Positions 49,501 to 58,088 of a DNA stretch of 64,000 bases are shown piece by piece. Each line of letters opens with the position of its first letter. The first letter of the stretch is position 1. The position numbers and the translations under genes were made by a program. The stretch covers positions 78,516 to 142,515 of the forward strand of contig NZ_JAGJRS010000010.1 in the NCBI RefSeq assembly GCF_017837635.1, in the 5' to 3' direction. The notes under the pieces are model-generated. The model did no database searches. It was not told the DNA's origin and saw nothing but the letters and a program-made list of their open reading frames with translations. The DNA is from Frateuria flava. Its GTDB lineage: Bacteria > Pseudomonadota > Gammaproteobacteria > Xanthomonadales > Rhodanobacteraceae.

Positions 49501-49752
49501 GCCTAACGCTTAGTAGACCCCGGATCGGGGCATATGCACTGGATGGTCCGTCGGGCTTGGGCTGAGGTCAAGGGGCGAAATCCCTTTGGCGATCAACGGG
49601 ATCGGCCTGACAGGCACCTTTGGGGGCGCGAGGCGCACCCCGTGCATATCACGCGAATCGGGGTGCTATTGCTTATGGCTCCGGAAGTGGAGGAATAAAC
49701 CGTATGGTGGGCGCGGGCGGTCTGCTCCGCGCCGGCGGGCGGTTGCCTTGGC
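49501..49752. other. Array boundary and gene-free spacer
   Basis: GCCTAAC (49501-49507) is a lone recombination box with no attC core beside it, the position where attI would join. The following 245 bp encode nothing convincing. They contain an imperfect inverted pair: ACCCCGGATCGGGGCATATG then CAC near 49517, and its inverse with GTGCATATCACGCGAATCGG then GGT near 49640-49665 (roughly 18 of 26 positions match). No integrase fragment was recognised. Confidence 0.55.
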
Positions 49753-52005
49753 TCAGAGCAGCCGCAGCAGCTCCTTCATCATGGGCAGCCGCCGTACGCG
49801 TACGGCGCTGGCGCGGAAGACGGCGTTGGCCAGGGCGGGGGCGGCGGTGGGCATGGCCAGGAAGCTGGCGCCGGTGGGGGCGCGGTCGTTGGGGACGAGG
49901 ATGACTTCCACGTCATTGGGCAGCTGGGCCATGCTGGCGAGCGGGTAGTCCTTGAAGCCCTGCTGCTGGACCTGGCCGTTCCTGAAGGTGATCGCCGGGT
50001 TCAGGGCGTTGGAGAGGGCATCGAGGGTGGCGCCGGCGACCTGGCCCTGGAGGCCCAGCGGGTTGATCACGCGGCCGACGTCGACGGCGCAGACCACGCG
50101 CACGATTTCCAGTTTCTCGCCGTGCACGGCCGCTTCGATCGCGTGGGCGACGTAGGCGCCGTCGATATGCCAGCAGGCCACGCCCATGCCGTTGACGTTG
50201 TGCAGCCAGTTCTTCCACTCGATGCGGTCGGTGACCAGCTTGAGCACGTTGAGCAGTCGCCCGACGTCGAGCATGCCGCCACCGGGCAGCGCAAGCTGCC
50301 GGGGTTTGCCGAGCAGGCGCAGGCGGGTGTCCAGCGGGTTCTCGCGCAGGGTGTGGGCGATCTCGTCGATGAAGCTCTCGACGGCGAAGGCGTTGGTGAC
50401 GTGCGGCTCGCCGCGGAAGGGGCCCCGTGGCATCCCCGAGGCGAGGCTGTACCAGTCGTTGCGGTAGGCGGGAACCAGGCCGGCGGGCAGCTGGTCGGCA
50501 GCGACTTCGGAGGTCCACAGGCGGTCGGCGGCGACTCCGCGGCCGGTGAGCGCCGAGGCGCTGGCCATGCGCTGGTCCCAGCCGATGAGCGTGCGCTTGC
50601 GGCCGATGATCGCCTTGATCTTGTGCACCGTGCCGGAGCGGTAGTAATCGTGGGTCAGGCCCTGTTCGCGCGTCCACATGAGCCGCACGGGCTTGTCGAC
50701 GGCCTTGGCCAGCATCACTGCTTCGGCGACGTAGTCGTGGTCGAGCCGACGACCGTAGCCGCCGCCCACGCGGGGCACTTCGATGGCAATCCGGTCCGGC
50801 GCCAGGCCGGTCAGGCGCTGCACCACGGACCAGGCCTGTTTCGGCGCCTGGGTCGGCACCACCAGCGTGGCCTGGTCCTTGTCCAGACGCACCAGGCAGT
50901 TCATCGGCTCGGGTGTGGCGTGGGCGAGCCACGGCTGGACGTAAGTAGCCTCGACGCGGCGCGCGGCTTTGCGGCTGGCGGCCTTGAGGTCGCCCTCATC
51001 CCGAATGCGCGTGGTCGGTGCGCTGTCGGTGTCGAGCAGGGCCAGGGCCTGGGCTTCGAGCTTGCCGCTGTCCTGCTCGGCGCTGTGGGCGCCAGGTTTC
51101 CATTCGAGCTTGAGTTCGGCCAGGCCGCGCAGCGCCGCCCAGGTGTTCTCGGCGAGCACGGCAACGGCCGGGGCGATCGCGGTCTCGCCCGGGGCCACGT
51201 CCGTTTCGGGATTGATCGGCATCACCTTGACCACGCCCTTGATGGCCAGGGCGGGCGCAGTCTCGATGCTGGCCAGGCTGCCGTCGGGCCAGGGGCACTG
51301 CGCGAGGACGGCGACGAGCGCGTCGGCGTAGTGCGCGTCCAGCGCATAGCGGGTCTGGCCGGTGACGATGTTGCGCGCGTCGACATCGCCAGCCGGTCGC
51401 CCGATCAGCGTGTAGCGTTGGGGCGGCTTCAGCGGCAGCGGGGCGTTGGGCGGATCGATCTTGCCGGCCGCCTCGACCAGGCTGCCGTAGGGGAAGCGGC
51501 GGCCGTCCGGCGTGACCACCATGCCGGCTTCGCAACGCAGGCGGTCGGCGGCGATGCCCAGGCGTCGGGCGGCGGCCTGGGTAATCAGCCAGCGCGCCAG
51601 TGCACCGGCCTGGCGCAGGTCGGCCCACGCGGCGGGGATCGAGTCGCCGGTGCCGCTGCGCTGGTGGCCGTAGGTCCACACCGGCTTGCCGTTCTTCGCT
51701 TCCACGCCCAGGCCCAGCGGCACGACGGTGACGCGGGTCCAGTCGGCGTCCAGTTCCTCCGCGATGATGCGCGGCAACGCGGTGGCGGTGCCGGTACCGG
51801 TATCCGGGTCGCGCGCACCGATCAGCACGTTGCCGTCGCGGTCGATGCGCACATAGGCACCGAGGCGCCCGAAGTCGTCACCGAGCATCGCCGGCGGGAT
51901 CGGTACCTCGGCATCGGCATAGCCCACGCCGACGACCAGCGCGCCGGCGGTGCCGGCGAGCACCTGCAGGAAGCGACGGCGCGAGAACTGCAGTCCGGTG
52001 CTCAT
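49753..52005 (-). CDS. Molybdopterin-binding aldehyde/isoquinoline dehydrogenase large subunit
   Basis: Large subunit of a xanthine-dehydrogenase-family enzyme resembling IorB, 750 residues. A twin-arginine signal (SRRRFLQVLAGTAGALVVG, residues 8-26) predicts export of the folded protein. Family segments seen are EVPRVGGGYGRRLDHDYVAEA and GPFRGEPHVTNAFAVESFIDE. Near the C-terminus, where IorB-type proteins usually carry GVGEPGTPP with the catalytic Glu, this one reads TGASFLAMPTAAPALANA, apparently without Glu. The ATG overlaps the small-subunit stop (ATGA). Substrate unknown. Confidence 0.85.
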   Translation of the reverse strand: MSTGLQFSRRRFLQVLAGTAGALVVGVGYADAEVPIPPAMLGDDFGRLGAYVRIDRDGNVLIGARDPDTGTGTATALPRIIAEELDADWTRVTVVPLGLGVEAKNGKPVWTYGHQRSGTGDSIPAAWADLRQAGALARWLITQAAARRLGIAADRLRCEAGMVVTPDGRRFPYGSLVEAAGKIDPPNAPLPLKPPQRYTLIGRPAGDVDARNIVTGQTRYALDAHYADALVAVLAQCPWPDGSLASIETAPALAIKGVVKVMPINPETDVAPGETAIAPAVAVLAENTWAALRGLAELKLEWKPGAHSAEQDSGKLEAQALALLDTDSAPTTRIRDEGDLKAASRKAARRVEATYVQPWLAHATPEPMNCLVRLDKDQATLVVPTQAPKQAWSVVQRLTGLAPDRIAIEVPRVGGGYGRRLDHDYVAEAVMLAKAVDKPVRLMWTREQGLTHDYYRSGTVHKIKAIIGRKRTLIGWDQRMASASALTGRGVAADRLWTSEVAADQLPAGLVPAYRNDWYSLASGMPRGPFRGEPHVTNAFAVESFIDEIAHTLRENPLDTRLRLLGKPRQLALPGGGMLDVGRLLNVLKLVTDRIEWKNWLHNVNGMGVACWHIDGAYVAHAIEAAVHGEKLEIVRVVCAVDVGRVINPLGLQGQVAGATLDALSNALNPAITFRNGQVQQQGFKDYPLASMAQLPNDVEVILVPNDRAPTGASFLAMPTAAPALANAVFRASAVRVRRLPMMKELLRLL

Positions 52006-52529
52006 GCCTTGACTCCCGCGGCGCGCTTGATGGCGCGGCGCACGCGCGTCTGCACGCCGCAGCGGCAGCGGTTGGGCAGCTTGTCGATGTCCTCGTCGGT
52101 CGGCTTGGGTTTGCGGGTGAGCAGGTCGATACCGGCGATCAGCCAGCCGGGCGTGCAGTAGCCGCAGCCGATCGCGTCCTCGTCGATGAAGGCCTGCTGC
52201 AGGGGATGCAGGCTGCCGTCGGCGTGGGCCAGGCCCTCGACGGTGGTGACGCGGGCGCCGACCAGCTTGGCCATCGGGCGCTTGATCGCCGAGACCGCCT
52301 TGCCGTTGACCAGCACCAGGTCGTAGCCGTCCTCGCCGTGCGCGTCGCCCAGCTTGGTGCCGGTCAAACGCAAGACGTCGCGCAGGTACCACAGCAGCGG
52401 CATCAAGGGATCGCCGGTGTGCCGGAAGCGCTCGCCGTTGACGATCAGGTCGATGCCCTCGCGCACCGGTTCCGGCGTGATGTCGCCGGTGGTGGCGGGC
52501 GGCAGGCCCTGGGCTTGCGCTTGCTGCAT
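52002..52529 (-). CDS. [2Fe-2S] small subunit homologue lacking the N-terminal cluster cysteines
   Basis: A 175-residue homologue of IorA/CoxS-type electron-transfer subunits. The C-terminal cluster ligands are intact (GCGYCTPGW, Cys122 and Cys125; RCRCG, Cys155 and Cys157). The N-terminal ferredoxin motif, normally C-x4-C-x2-C followed by a fourth Cys 12 residues on, reads LGDAHGEDGYD: Asp62, Asp67 and Asp70 occupy the three Cys positions with exact spacing, and Ile82 the fourth. It has an extra 20-residue N-terminus compared with typical IorA. Coupled to the large subunit. Confidence 0.85.
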   Translation of the reverse strand: MQQAQAQGLPPATTGDITPEPVREGIDLIVNGERFRHTGDPLMPLLWYLRDVLRLTGTKLGDAHGEDGYDLVLVNGKAVSAIKRPMAKLVGARVTTVEGLAHADGSLHPLQQAFIDEDAIGCGYCTPGWLIAGIDLLTRKPKPTDEDIDKLPNRCRCGVQTRVRRAIKRAAGVKA

Positions 52530-52624
52530 CGGGGCGGCTCCTTGCGAGGGTCGCCTATTGTGGCATCGCGCAGGTGATGAGGCAGCCGGGGGCGGGCGGG
52601 GTGTTCAGTTGGGGCTCCTGGCGG

Positions 52625-52800
52625 TTTGCCCCCTTCCGCCCTTCGGGCACCTTCCCCCGTGGAACGGGGGAAGGATCGGGTATTGGGCGGTCCCGGCGAC
52701 CGAGCCTTGCCCCGCACGAGGGGAGGGCCGTGGCGGAAGCCTGGTTTGCCGAGCCTTCCCCCGTTCAACGGGGGAGGTGCCGACAGGCGAATGGGGAAGC
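52625..52800. repeat. CTTCCCCCGT-GAACGGGGGAAG extragenic repeats
   Basis: Two copies of a hairpin (CCTTCCCCCGTGGAACGGGG at about 52649 and CCTTCCCCCGTTCAACGGGG at about 52764) with GAGCCTTGCCCCGCACGAGG between. The same family forms the tandem block at 57640-58088. The other 100 bp of the gap upstream of the small subunit hold nothing recognised. Confidence 0.7.
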
Positions 52801-52810
52801 CTTGCGGAAC

Positions 52811-54430
52811 TCAGAATTCCTGCCACCCGCCGGCCACGGCGAGGCTGGCGATCGGCTGAGCCGCTTCGGCACGATGCGGCGCCGGGATGGGCGCAGGTAC
52901 GGCGGGTGCAGCGCCTCCCTCACCCAACTGGAAGAACGCCACCTCGTGCAGCAGCGAGCGCGCCTGCTCCTGCATCGCCCGGCTGGCTGCGGCCGCTTCC
53001 TCAACCAGCGCGGCGTTCTGCTGGGTGCTTTCGTCCATGGCGGTGACGGTGGCGCTCACCTGCAGGATGCCGGCGGACTGCTCGCGGCTGGCGGCGGCGA
53101 TCTCGGCGACGATGTCGGTCACCTTCTTCACGCTGGCCACGATCGCCTCGAGCGACTGGCCGGAACGGCCCACCAGCGCGCTGCCGGTCTGCACCTTCTC
53201 CACACTGTCGGCGATCAGGCCCTTGATCTCGCGCGCCGCGGCGGCCGAGCGCTGGGCAAGGCTGCGCACCTCGGCGGCGACCACGGCGAAGCCGCGGCCC
53301 TGCTCGCCGGCGCGCGCGGCCTCGACCGCGGCGTTGAGCGAGAGCAGGTTGGTCTGGAAGGCGATCTCGTCGATTAGGCCCACGATGTCGGCGATGCGCT
53401 GGCTGGAGGCATTGATCGCCTGCATCGAGGCGTTGGTCTCGCCCATCACCGCGCCGCCCTGTTCGGCCTGCGTGCGTGCCTCGCGGGCGAGCTGATCGGC
53501 GCGGTCGGCGTTGGCGGCGTTCTGGCGCACGGTGGCGGTCATCTGCGCCATCGAGAGCGAGGTCTGCTCCAGGCTGGCGGCCTGGACCTGGGTGCGGCGG
53601 GAAAGGTCGTCGTTGCCCTGGGCGATCTGCGCGGAGGCATCGCCCACCTCCAGCGACACGCCGCGGATCGCGCCGACGATGCTGGCCAGCTGCGCGGCCA
53701 TCGCCTGCAGACGGCCGAGCACGGCGTCCTCGTGGACGGTGCCGGCGTCGTCGACCGCAAGGTCGCCGGCGGCGATACGCGCGACCACGGTGCGCAGCTG
53801 TTCGGGTTCGGCGCCCAGGTCGCGGGCGATGGCGCGCAGCATCTGCCAGGCGCCGAGCAGTAGCACCAGCACGATCAGCACGCCGGACACGGCATTGCTG
53901 ACCATCATGCGCTGGACGCCTGCATGCGAGGCATCCAGCCGCTCGCGCACGGTCGCGGTGGCGGCCGTGATGTCGTCGGCCAGTTGCTTTTCGAGCGCCT
54001 GCTGCGACTGCTGCATGGCGGCGACGGCAGCGGCGGTGGTGTCCGAGGGCGGGCCGAGCATGGTTTCGGCAGCGTGCGTGGCCGTGCCGACGTAACCGTC
54101 GTAGGCCTTGCCCAACGCATCGGCGGCGGTGCGATGGTCGCCGAGCGCGCGCAGGGCGGTGAGCGTGGTCTGGGCCTCGGTAGCGATGGCGCGGGCGTCG
54201 TCGAGCTTCGCCTTGTCGCCTTCGGCGACAGCGTTCTGCACGGTCTGGGTGGTGTGCTTGAACTGCTGGTCGAACTGCTTGAGTCCTTCCAGGTAGGGGT
54301 AATCCACCGCCCCAAGCGAGGCGACGGCATTGCCGGTGCGCGTGGCGACGGCGGAACTGGCCAGCCAGCCGGCCAGGAACAGCGCCAGCGTGATCGCAGG
54401 CGCCAGCAGGATGCGGGTCTTGAACTTCAT
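52811..54430 (-). CDS. Methyl-accepting chemotaxis protein
   Basis: Transmembrane chemoreceptor, 539 residues. It has membrane helix 1 (about 7-28), a periplasmic helical sensor of about 145 residues, helix 2 (about 176-196, [15 protein letters not shown]), a HAMP-like linker, and a cytoplasmic signalling tip with [21 protein letters not shown] and [19 protein letters not shown]. The C-terminus ends GWQEF, an xWxxF tether of the kind that recruits CheR/CheB. It is downstream of a porin and a phosphate-binding-like protein, which suggests it senses a ligand handled by them. Confidence 0.93.
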   Translation of the reverse strand: MKFKTRILLAPAITLALFLAGWLASSAVATRTGNAVASLGAVDYPYLEGLKQFDQQFKHTTQTVQNAVAEGDKAKLDDARAIATEAQTTLTALRALGDHRTAADALGKAYDGYVGTATHAAETMLGPPSDTTAAAVAAMQQSQQALEKQLADDITAATATVRERLDASHAGVQRMMVSNAVSGVLIVLVLLLGAWQMLRAIARDLGAEPEQLRTVVARIAAGDLAVDDAGTVHEDAVLGRLQAMAAQLASIVGAIRGVSLEVGDASAQIAQGNDDLSRRTQVQAASLEQTSLSMAQMTATVRQNAANADRADQLAREARTQAEQGGAVMGETNASMQAINASSQRIADIVGLIDEIAFQTNLLSLNAAVEAARAGEQGRGFAVVAAEVRSLAQRSAAAAREIKGLIADSVEKVQTGSALVGRSGQSLEAIVASVKKVTDIVAEIAAASREQSAGILQVSATVTAMDESTQQNAALVEEAAAASRAMQEQARSLLHEVAFFQLGEGGAAPAVPAPIPAPHRAEAAQPIASLAVAGGWQEF

Positions 54431-54490
54431 GGTTACTACTCCGGGGGAACACGCGCGCCCCCGGCCATCCCTGGCCGGCAGTTGCGCGGC

Positions 54491-54919
54491 TTACGGCAGC
54501 TTGACGGCGGCCTTGACCGAGCCGTCGAGCGCGCTTTCGTCGACGTAGCCGACGGCGGTCGGGTCGGCGGCCACGGCCTTGACCACGGCGGCGTCGTTGG
54601 CCAGTTCGCGCGGCGGCAGTGCGCGGCCGCTGAACACCAGGCGCGACCACACCGCCTTAACCTGGCTGGCCGACTTGCCGGCCACGGCCTGGTAGAAGCG
54701 CTCGCGCGCCGGGTTGCTGTCGGGCAGGTCGTACAGCTTGGCGCTGCCACCGCCGGGCAGCGCGGTGGTCTTGCCGAGGTAAAGCGAGGCGGCGGTGGCC
54801 TTGTCCAGTGCGCCGGCCGGGCTCTTGGCGCTGACGATCACGGCGATGCCGGCGAAGGCGGGCGTGGTCGCGAGCACGAGGGCGGCAGCGAGGACGGTTT
54901 TGCGGATGATCGATCGCAT
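54491..54919 (-). CDS. Phosphate-binding-like periplasmic protein (PstS-type fragment domain)
   Basis: A 142-residue exported protein with a signal peptide (MRSIIRKTVLAAALVLATTPAFA). The mature part (GIAVIVSAKSPAGALDKATAASLYLGK, SNPARERFYQAVAGKSASQVKAVWSRLVFSG, DPTAVGYVDESALDG) resembles one lobe of PstS-like binding proteins annotated as phosphate ABC transporter substrate-binding. No permease or ATPase is nearby, so transport through ABC components is unlikely to be its local role. The porin stop is 14 bp upstream. Confidence 0.8.
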   Translation of the reverse strand: MRSIIRKTVLAAALVLATTPAFAGIAVIVSAKSPAGALDKATAASLYLGKTTALPGGGSAKLYDLPDSNPARERFYQAVAGKSASQVKAVWSRLVFSGRALPPRELANDAAVVKAVAADPTAVGYVDESALDGSVKAAVKLP

Positions 54920-54933
54920 GACGGTGCCTCCGC

Positions 54934-56142
54934 TTAGAACACGAAGTCGGCAGCGACCGACACCACGTTCACGGGGTGACCGTTGTAGCCGGGCTGGATC
55001 TTGGTGAAGGTGCCGCCCGCCACGGACGGACGGACGTGGTCGAACTGCGCCTTGATCGCCAGCTTGCTGGCCGCGTCCCAGCGCACGCCCAACGACGCGG
55101 TGTGCTGGTCGTTGCCGGCGGCGAGCTGCGAGACGCCCATCGACAGCGGCAGCAGCGGACCGACCGGCGGCACGGCGTAGAGGTCGCTGTCGTCCTGCTT
55201 GGAGTAACCGGCCCAGGTCGCGTAGGGCATCCAGTCGCCGTGGCGCCAGCCGAGCGTGCCGTACCAGCCCTGCGCGACGCCGAGCAGGCCGCTGGAGCGC
55301 AGCTTGCCGTACTCGCCGGTGGCCATGATGTTGTGTGCGTCGTAGGTGCCGCCCAGGCTCAGGAAGGTGGCGCGGTTGTTCTGCGGCAGCAGCCTGGTGG
55401 CCACTGCGCCGTAGCCGGCCATGCCCAGGCCGGCGGCCAGCATGTCGGTGTTCTGCGAAACGTAGGTGGCCTTGCCGGTGCTCAGGCCGCCGCGCACGCG
55501 CAGGTTGCCGATCTCGTAGGTCGCATAGGCGCCGCTGAGCTGGTTGACCTTGATGCGCGCGTTGCGTTCGGTGCTTTCCGGCAGCGGGCTGGAGGCGTGG
55601 CCTTCGAGCAGCTGCAGGGTGAACACGCCGTCGGCCAGGTCATGCGACCAGCGCAGATCGGCGCCTTCGTAACGGTCGAGCGCAGCGAGGTTGTAGACCT
55701 CCAGCGGCGCGCGCAGCCACGGGTTGGCGTAACCGACGTAGCGATAGTCGGATACCAGGTAGGCCGGCCAGCCGAGGCGGCCCAGGCGCACGGTCACGTT
55801 GTCGCTGGCCTTGTAGCTGACGAAGCCCCACTCCAGCTGCGGGCGGAAGCGGCCGCGGGCGTCCTGCATGGCGATCGCCTGCACGGTCGCGCCGAGCTTG
55901 GGGGTAAAGCTGAAGTCGATCTGGCCGCCGACGCGCGAATCGACCAGCGCCGAGCCGCCCTTCCGGGCGCCCTTGAGCTGGCCGGGGTTGGTGAACAGCA
56001 CATCGTCGCTGTTGGTCGCCGCGTAGCCGGCGGTGCCGAAACCGGAAAAGCGCCAGGAGAAACCATCATCGCTGGCGTGTGCCGCGCAGGCGGCCGAAAG
56101 CGCGGTCGCCAGGACGGCGGCGCGCAGGAAGATACGGGACAT
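54934..56142 (-). CDS. Outer-membrane porin-like protein
   Basis: A 402-residue beta-barrel protein: signal peptide ending AAHAS (about residue 23), repeated amphipathic strands with glycine and aromatic girdles (FSGFGTAGYAATNSDD, LEWGFVSYKASDNVTVRLGRLGWP), and a C-terminal Phe (VVSVAADFVF). It resembles the family found with PstS-like proteins and chemoreceptors; ligand unknown. First gene of a three-gene operon (14 bp then 60 bp spacing). Confidence 0.8.
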   Translation of the reverse strand: MSRIFLRAAVLATALSAACAAHASDDGFSWRFSGFGTAGYAATNSDDVLFTNPGQLKGARKGGSALVDSRVGGQIDFSFTPKLGATVQAIAMQDARGRFRPQLEWGFVSYKASDNVTVRLGRLGWPAYLVSDYRYVGYANPWLRAPLEVYNLAALDRYEGADLRWSHDLADGVFTLQLLEGHASSPLPESTERNARIKVNQLSGAYATYEIGNLRVRGGLSTGKATYVSQNTDMLAAGLGMAGYGAVATRLLPQNNRATFLSLGGTYDAHNIMATGEYGKLRSSGLLGVAQGWYGTLGWRHGDWMPYATWAGYSKQDDSDLYAVPPVGPLLPLSMGVSQLAAGNDQHTASLGVRWDAASKLAIKAQFDHVRPSVAGGTFTKIQPGYNGHPVNVVSVAADFVF

Positions 56143-56240
56143 GGGGGGACTACCTCGGGGGGATAACTGCTTGTTGTGTCCCGGTTATCGGCTGCCACGG
56201 GGTCCACTTGAATGCGCGGCGGCGGTCGTTCAGCAAGGGG

Positions 56241-57560
56241 CTAACGGATGGTGCGCGCCGCCATCCACCGCCAGAGGTAATACACCGGCACGCCAGCCAG
56301 CATGATCAGCACGCCAATGCCGGCGTTGCGCGGGTTGTCGCGCATGGTCGCGACCACCACCGCGCCGATCGCGGCGACGAACAGCAGCGGCAGCAGCGGG
56401 TAGCCGGGCACCCGGAAACGCACCTCGCCGCGGTCGTGGCGGCGGTACCAGAACAGCGTCGCCACGCCGACCGCGCAGGCGAGCCAGTCGCCGAAGGTGG
56501 CGTAGTCCAGCAGCGCGCCGTAGCTGCCCGACAACGCCAGCACGATCGCCCAACCCGAAAGCGCGGCCAGCGCCACGTTCGGCGTGTGGTAGCGCGGATG
56601 CAGGCGCGCCACGGCGCCGAAGAACAGCCCGTCGGCGCCCATCACCTGCAGCACCCGCGCACCGGCGACCAGCGTGATGTTGCAGAAGCCCAGCGTGGAA
56701 ATGGCGATACCCACCGCCATCAGCCGCGCGCCGAGGGGGCCGAACATGCGGTCCATCACCTGCGCGGCCGGCGCGGTGCTGGCGGCCAGCCCGTCATGGC
56801 CGAGCACGGCCAGGTAGGCGAGGTTGACCAGTGCGTAGGCGCCGATCACCACCAGCATGCCGATCAGCAGCGCCCGCGGCAGGTTGCGCTGGGGCGCGTC
56901 GATTTCGCCGGCCAGGTTGTTGAGGTAGGTGAAGCCCGAATAGGCGAACAACACCGGCAAGGCTGCGCCCATGAAGCCGACGCCGGTGCGCGCCGGATCG
57001 ACCGCCAGCGCCGCCGGCGCGTGAGCGCCGGCCAGATACAGGCCGCATCCCACCAGCACCGCGACCGCCAGCAGCTTGAGCAGCGCGAACAGGTTCTGCA
57101 CCTGCGCGCCCAGCCGCAGGCCGAACAGGTTGATCAGCGCCACGAACACCAGTGCGCCGACGGTCAGCGGCAACGCGGCCGATGCCGGCAAGGCGAAGGC
57201 GGCGACCGTGTAGCTGGCGAAGATGGTGGCCACCGCCGCGGTCGAGCCGGAATAGATCACCAGCAGCATGGTCCAGCCGAACAGGAAACCGGCCAGCGGG
57301 CCGAAGGCCTCGCGCAGGTAGACATAGGTGCCACCCGCCTGTGGCCGGCGTGCGCCGAGCTCGGCGTAGCACAGTGCGCCGATGAGGGTGAGCAGACCCG
57401 CGCCGATCCAGGCCAGCAGCAGGGCCAGACCCGATCCGGTGCGCTGCGCGGCAATGCCGGGGTTGAGGAAAATGCCGCCGCCGATGATGCCGCCGACCAC
57501 GATGAGGGCGGCGTCCCAGGGGCCGAGGCTGCGCCGGTAGTCGTTCGTCGGATTGCTCAC
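56241..57560 (-). CDS. APC-family amino acid permease
   Basis: A twelve-helix amino acid/polyamine transporter, 439 residues. The start PWDAALIVVGGIIGGGIFLNPG has the conserved GxG(I)F unwound segment of helix 1, and GALCYAELGARRPQAGGTYVYLREAFG the helix 2-3 region. Start GTG 57560 (VSNPTNDYRRSLG) is chosen because the open frame upstream enters repeat DNA. Substrate cannot be inferred. Confidence 0.88.
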   Translation of the reverse strand: MSNPTNDYRRSLGPWDAALIVVGGIIGGGIFLNPGIAAQRTGSGLALLLAWIGAGLLTLIGALCYAELGARRPQAGGTYVYLREAFGPLAGFLFGWTMLLVIYSGSTAAVATIFASYTVAAFALPASAALPLTVGALVFVALINLFGLRLGAQVQNLFALLKLLAVAVLVGCGLYLAGAHAPAALAVDPARTGVGFMGAALPVLFAYSGFTYLNNLAGEIDAPQRNLPRALLIGMLVVIGAYALVNLAYLAVLGHDGLAASTAPAAQVMDRMFGPLGARLMAVGIAISTLGFCNITLVAGARVLQVMGADGLFFGAVARLHPRYHTPNVALAALSGWAIVLALSGSYGALLDYATFGDWLACAVGVATLFWYRRHDRGEVRFRVPGYPLLPLLFVAAIGAVVVATMRDNPRNAGIGVLIMLAGVPVYYLWRWMAARTIR

Positions 57561-57639
57561 ATCGATGCCGTTGCGTTGATGAGGCGCGGAGCATCGCTGG
57601 TGTGTGCGGGGTGGGCAAGGGTGGGCTGAGGCGGGTTGC

Positions 57640-58088
57640 CCCCATCCGCCCTGCGGGCACCGTCCCCCGCGCGCGGGGGAAGGATCGGGGTTTCGCGTGA
57701 TTCGACCTACCGAACCCTTCCCGTTCGGGAAGGGCTCGAACGTCTTGCGGGATGCCACCTACCGAGCCTTCCCCTGCGCGCGCGGGAAGCTGCCGAAGGC
57801 GGATGGGGTGCCCGCAGCGGGAGCTCCGCCGCGCTTGGGACCCTTGCCGGCCCGTGGACACGTCCTGCAAAGCGGGGAGGGATGCTAGCGAGCCTTCCCC
57901 CGTTCCACGGGGGAAGGTGCCGAAGGCGGATGGGGGCGCCCGGAGCGGGAGCCGCGCCGGCTTGGAACCCTTGCCGGCCCGTGGACACATCGAGCAACGC
58001 GAAGAGGGATGCTAGCGAGCCTTCCCCCGTTCCACGGGGGAAGGTGCCGAAGGCGGATGGGGGTGCCCGGAGCGGGAGCCCCCTCCGC
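57640..58088. repeat. Tandem array of about 128-bp units with hairpin repeats
   Basis: Units begin GATGCCACCTACCGAGCC (57751), GATGCTAGCGAGCC (57881) and GATGCTAGCGAGCC (58008), about 127-130 bp apart. Each contains CCTTCCCCYGYKC...GGGGGAAG, GCCGAAGGCGGATGGGG and GCGGGAGC; the first two also carry CCCTTGCCGGCCCGTGGACA. The third unit is partial and reaches the sedolisin stop. A related pair precedes them at 57640-57735. The 528-bp gap therefore contains repeats only. Confidence 0.85.

Larger units (their letters stand above)
45092..49507 (-). mobile_element. Integron gene-cassette array without visible integrase (CALIN-like)
   Basis: A 4.4-kb run of nine small genes (one frameshifted), all on the minus strand and separated by attC-like sites. 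The best sites (47976-48031, 48559-48617, 49135-49191) share the core GCTGGAGTTAAGCGGC with CCGTCCGCCTTGAA, and end in RYYYAAC and GTTRRRY boxes. Five genes end with TAA inside or touching the attC adjoining their 3' end, as cassette genes do. Sites at the high-coordinate end are nearly intact; those at the low end are decayed. No integron integrase is encoded between 28.8 kb and 64 kb. The DNA is visibly poorer in G+C than the flanks. Confidence 0.88.

Noticed and set aside
57751-58088. Repeats considered as a CRISPR array
   Set aside because: Units of ~128 bp with imperfect internal hairpins, no uniform 25-40 bp repeats with unique spacers, and no cas genes nearby.
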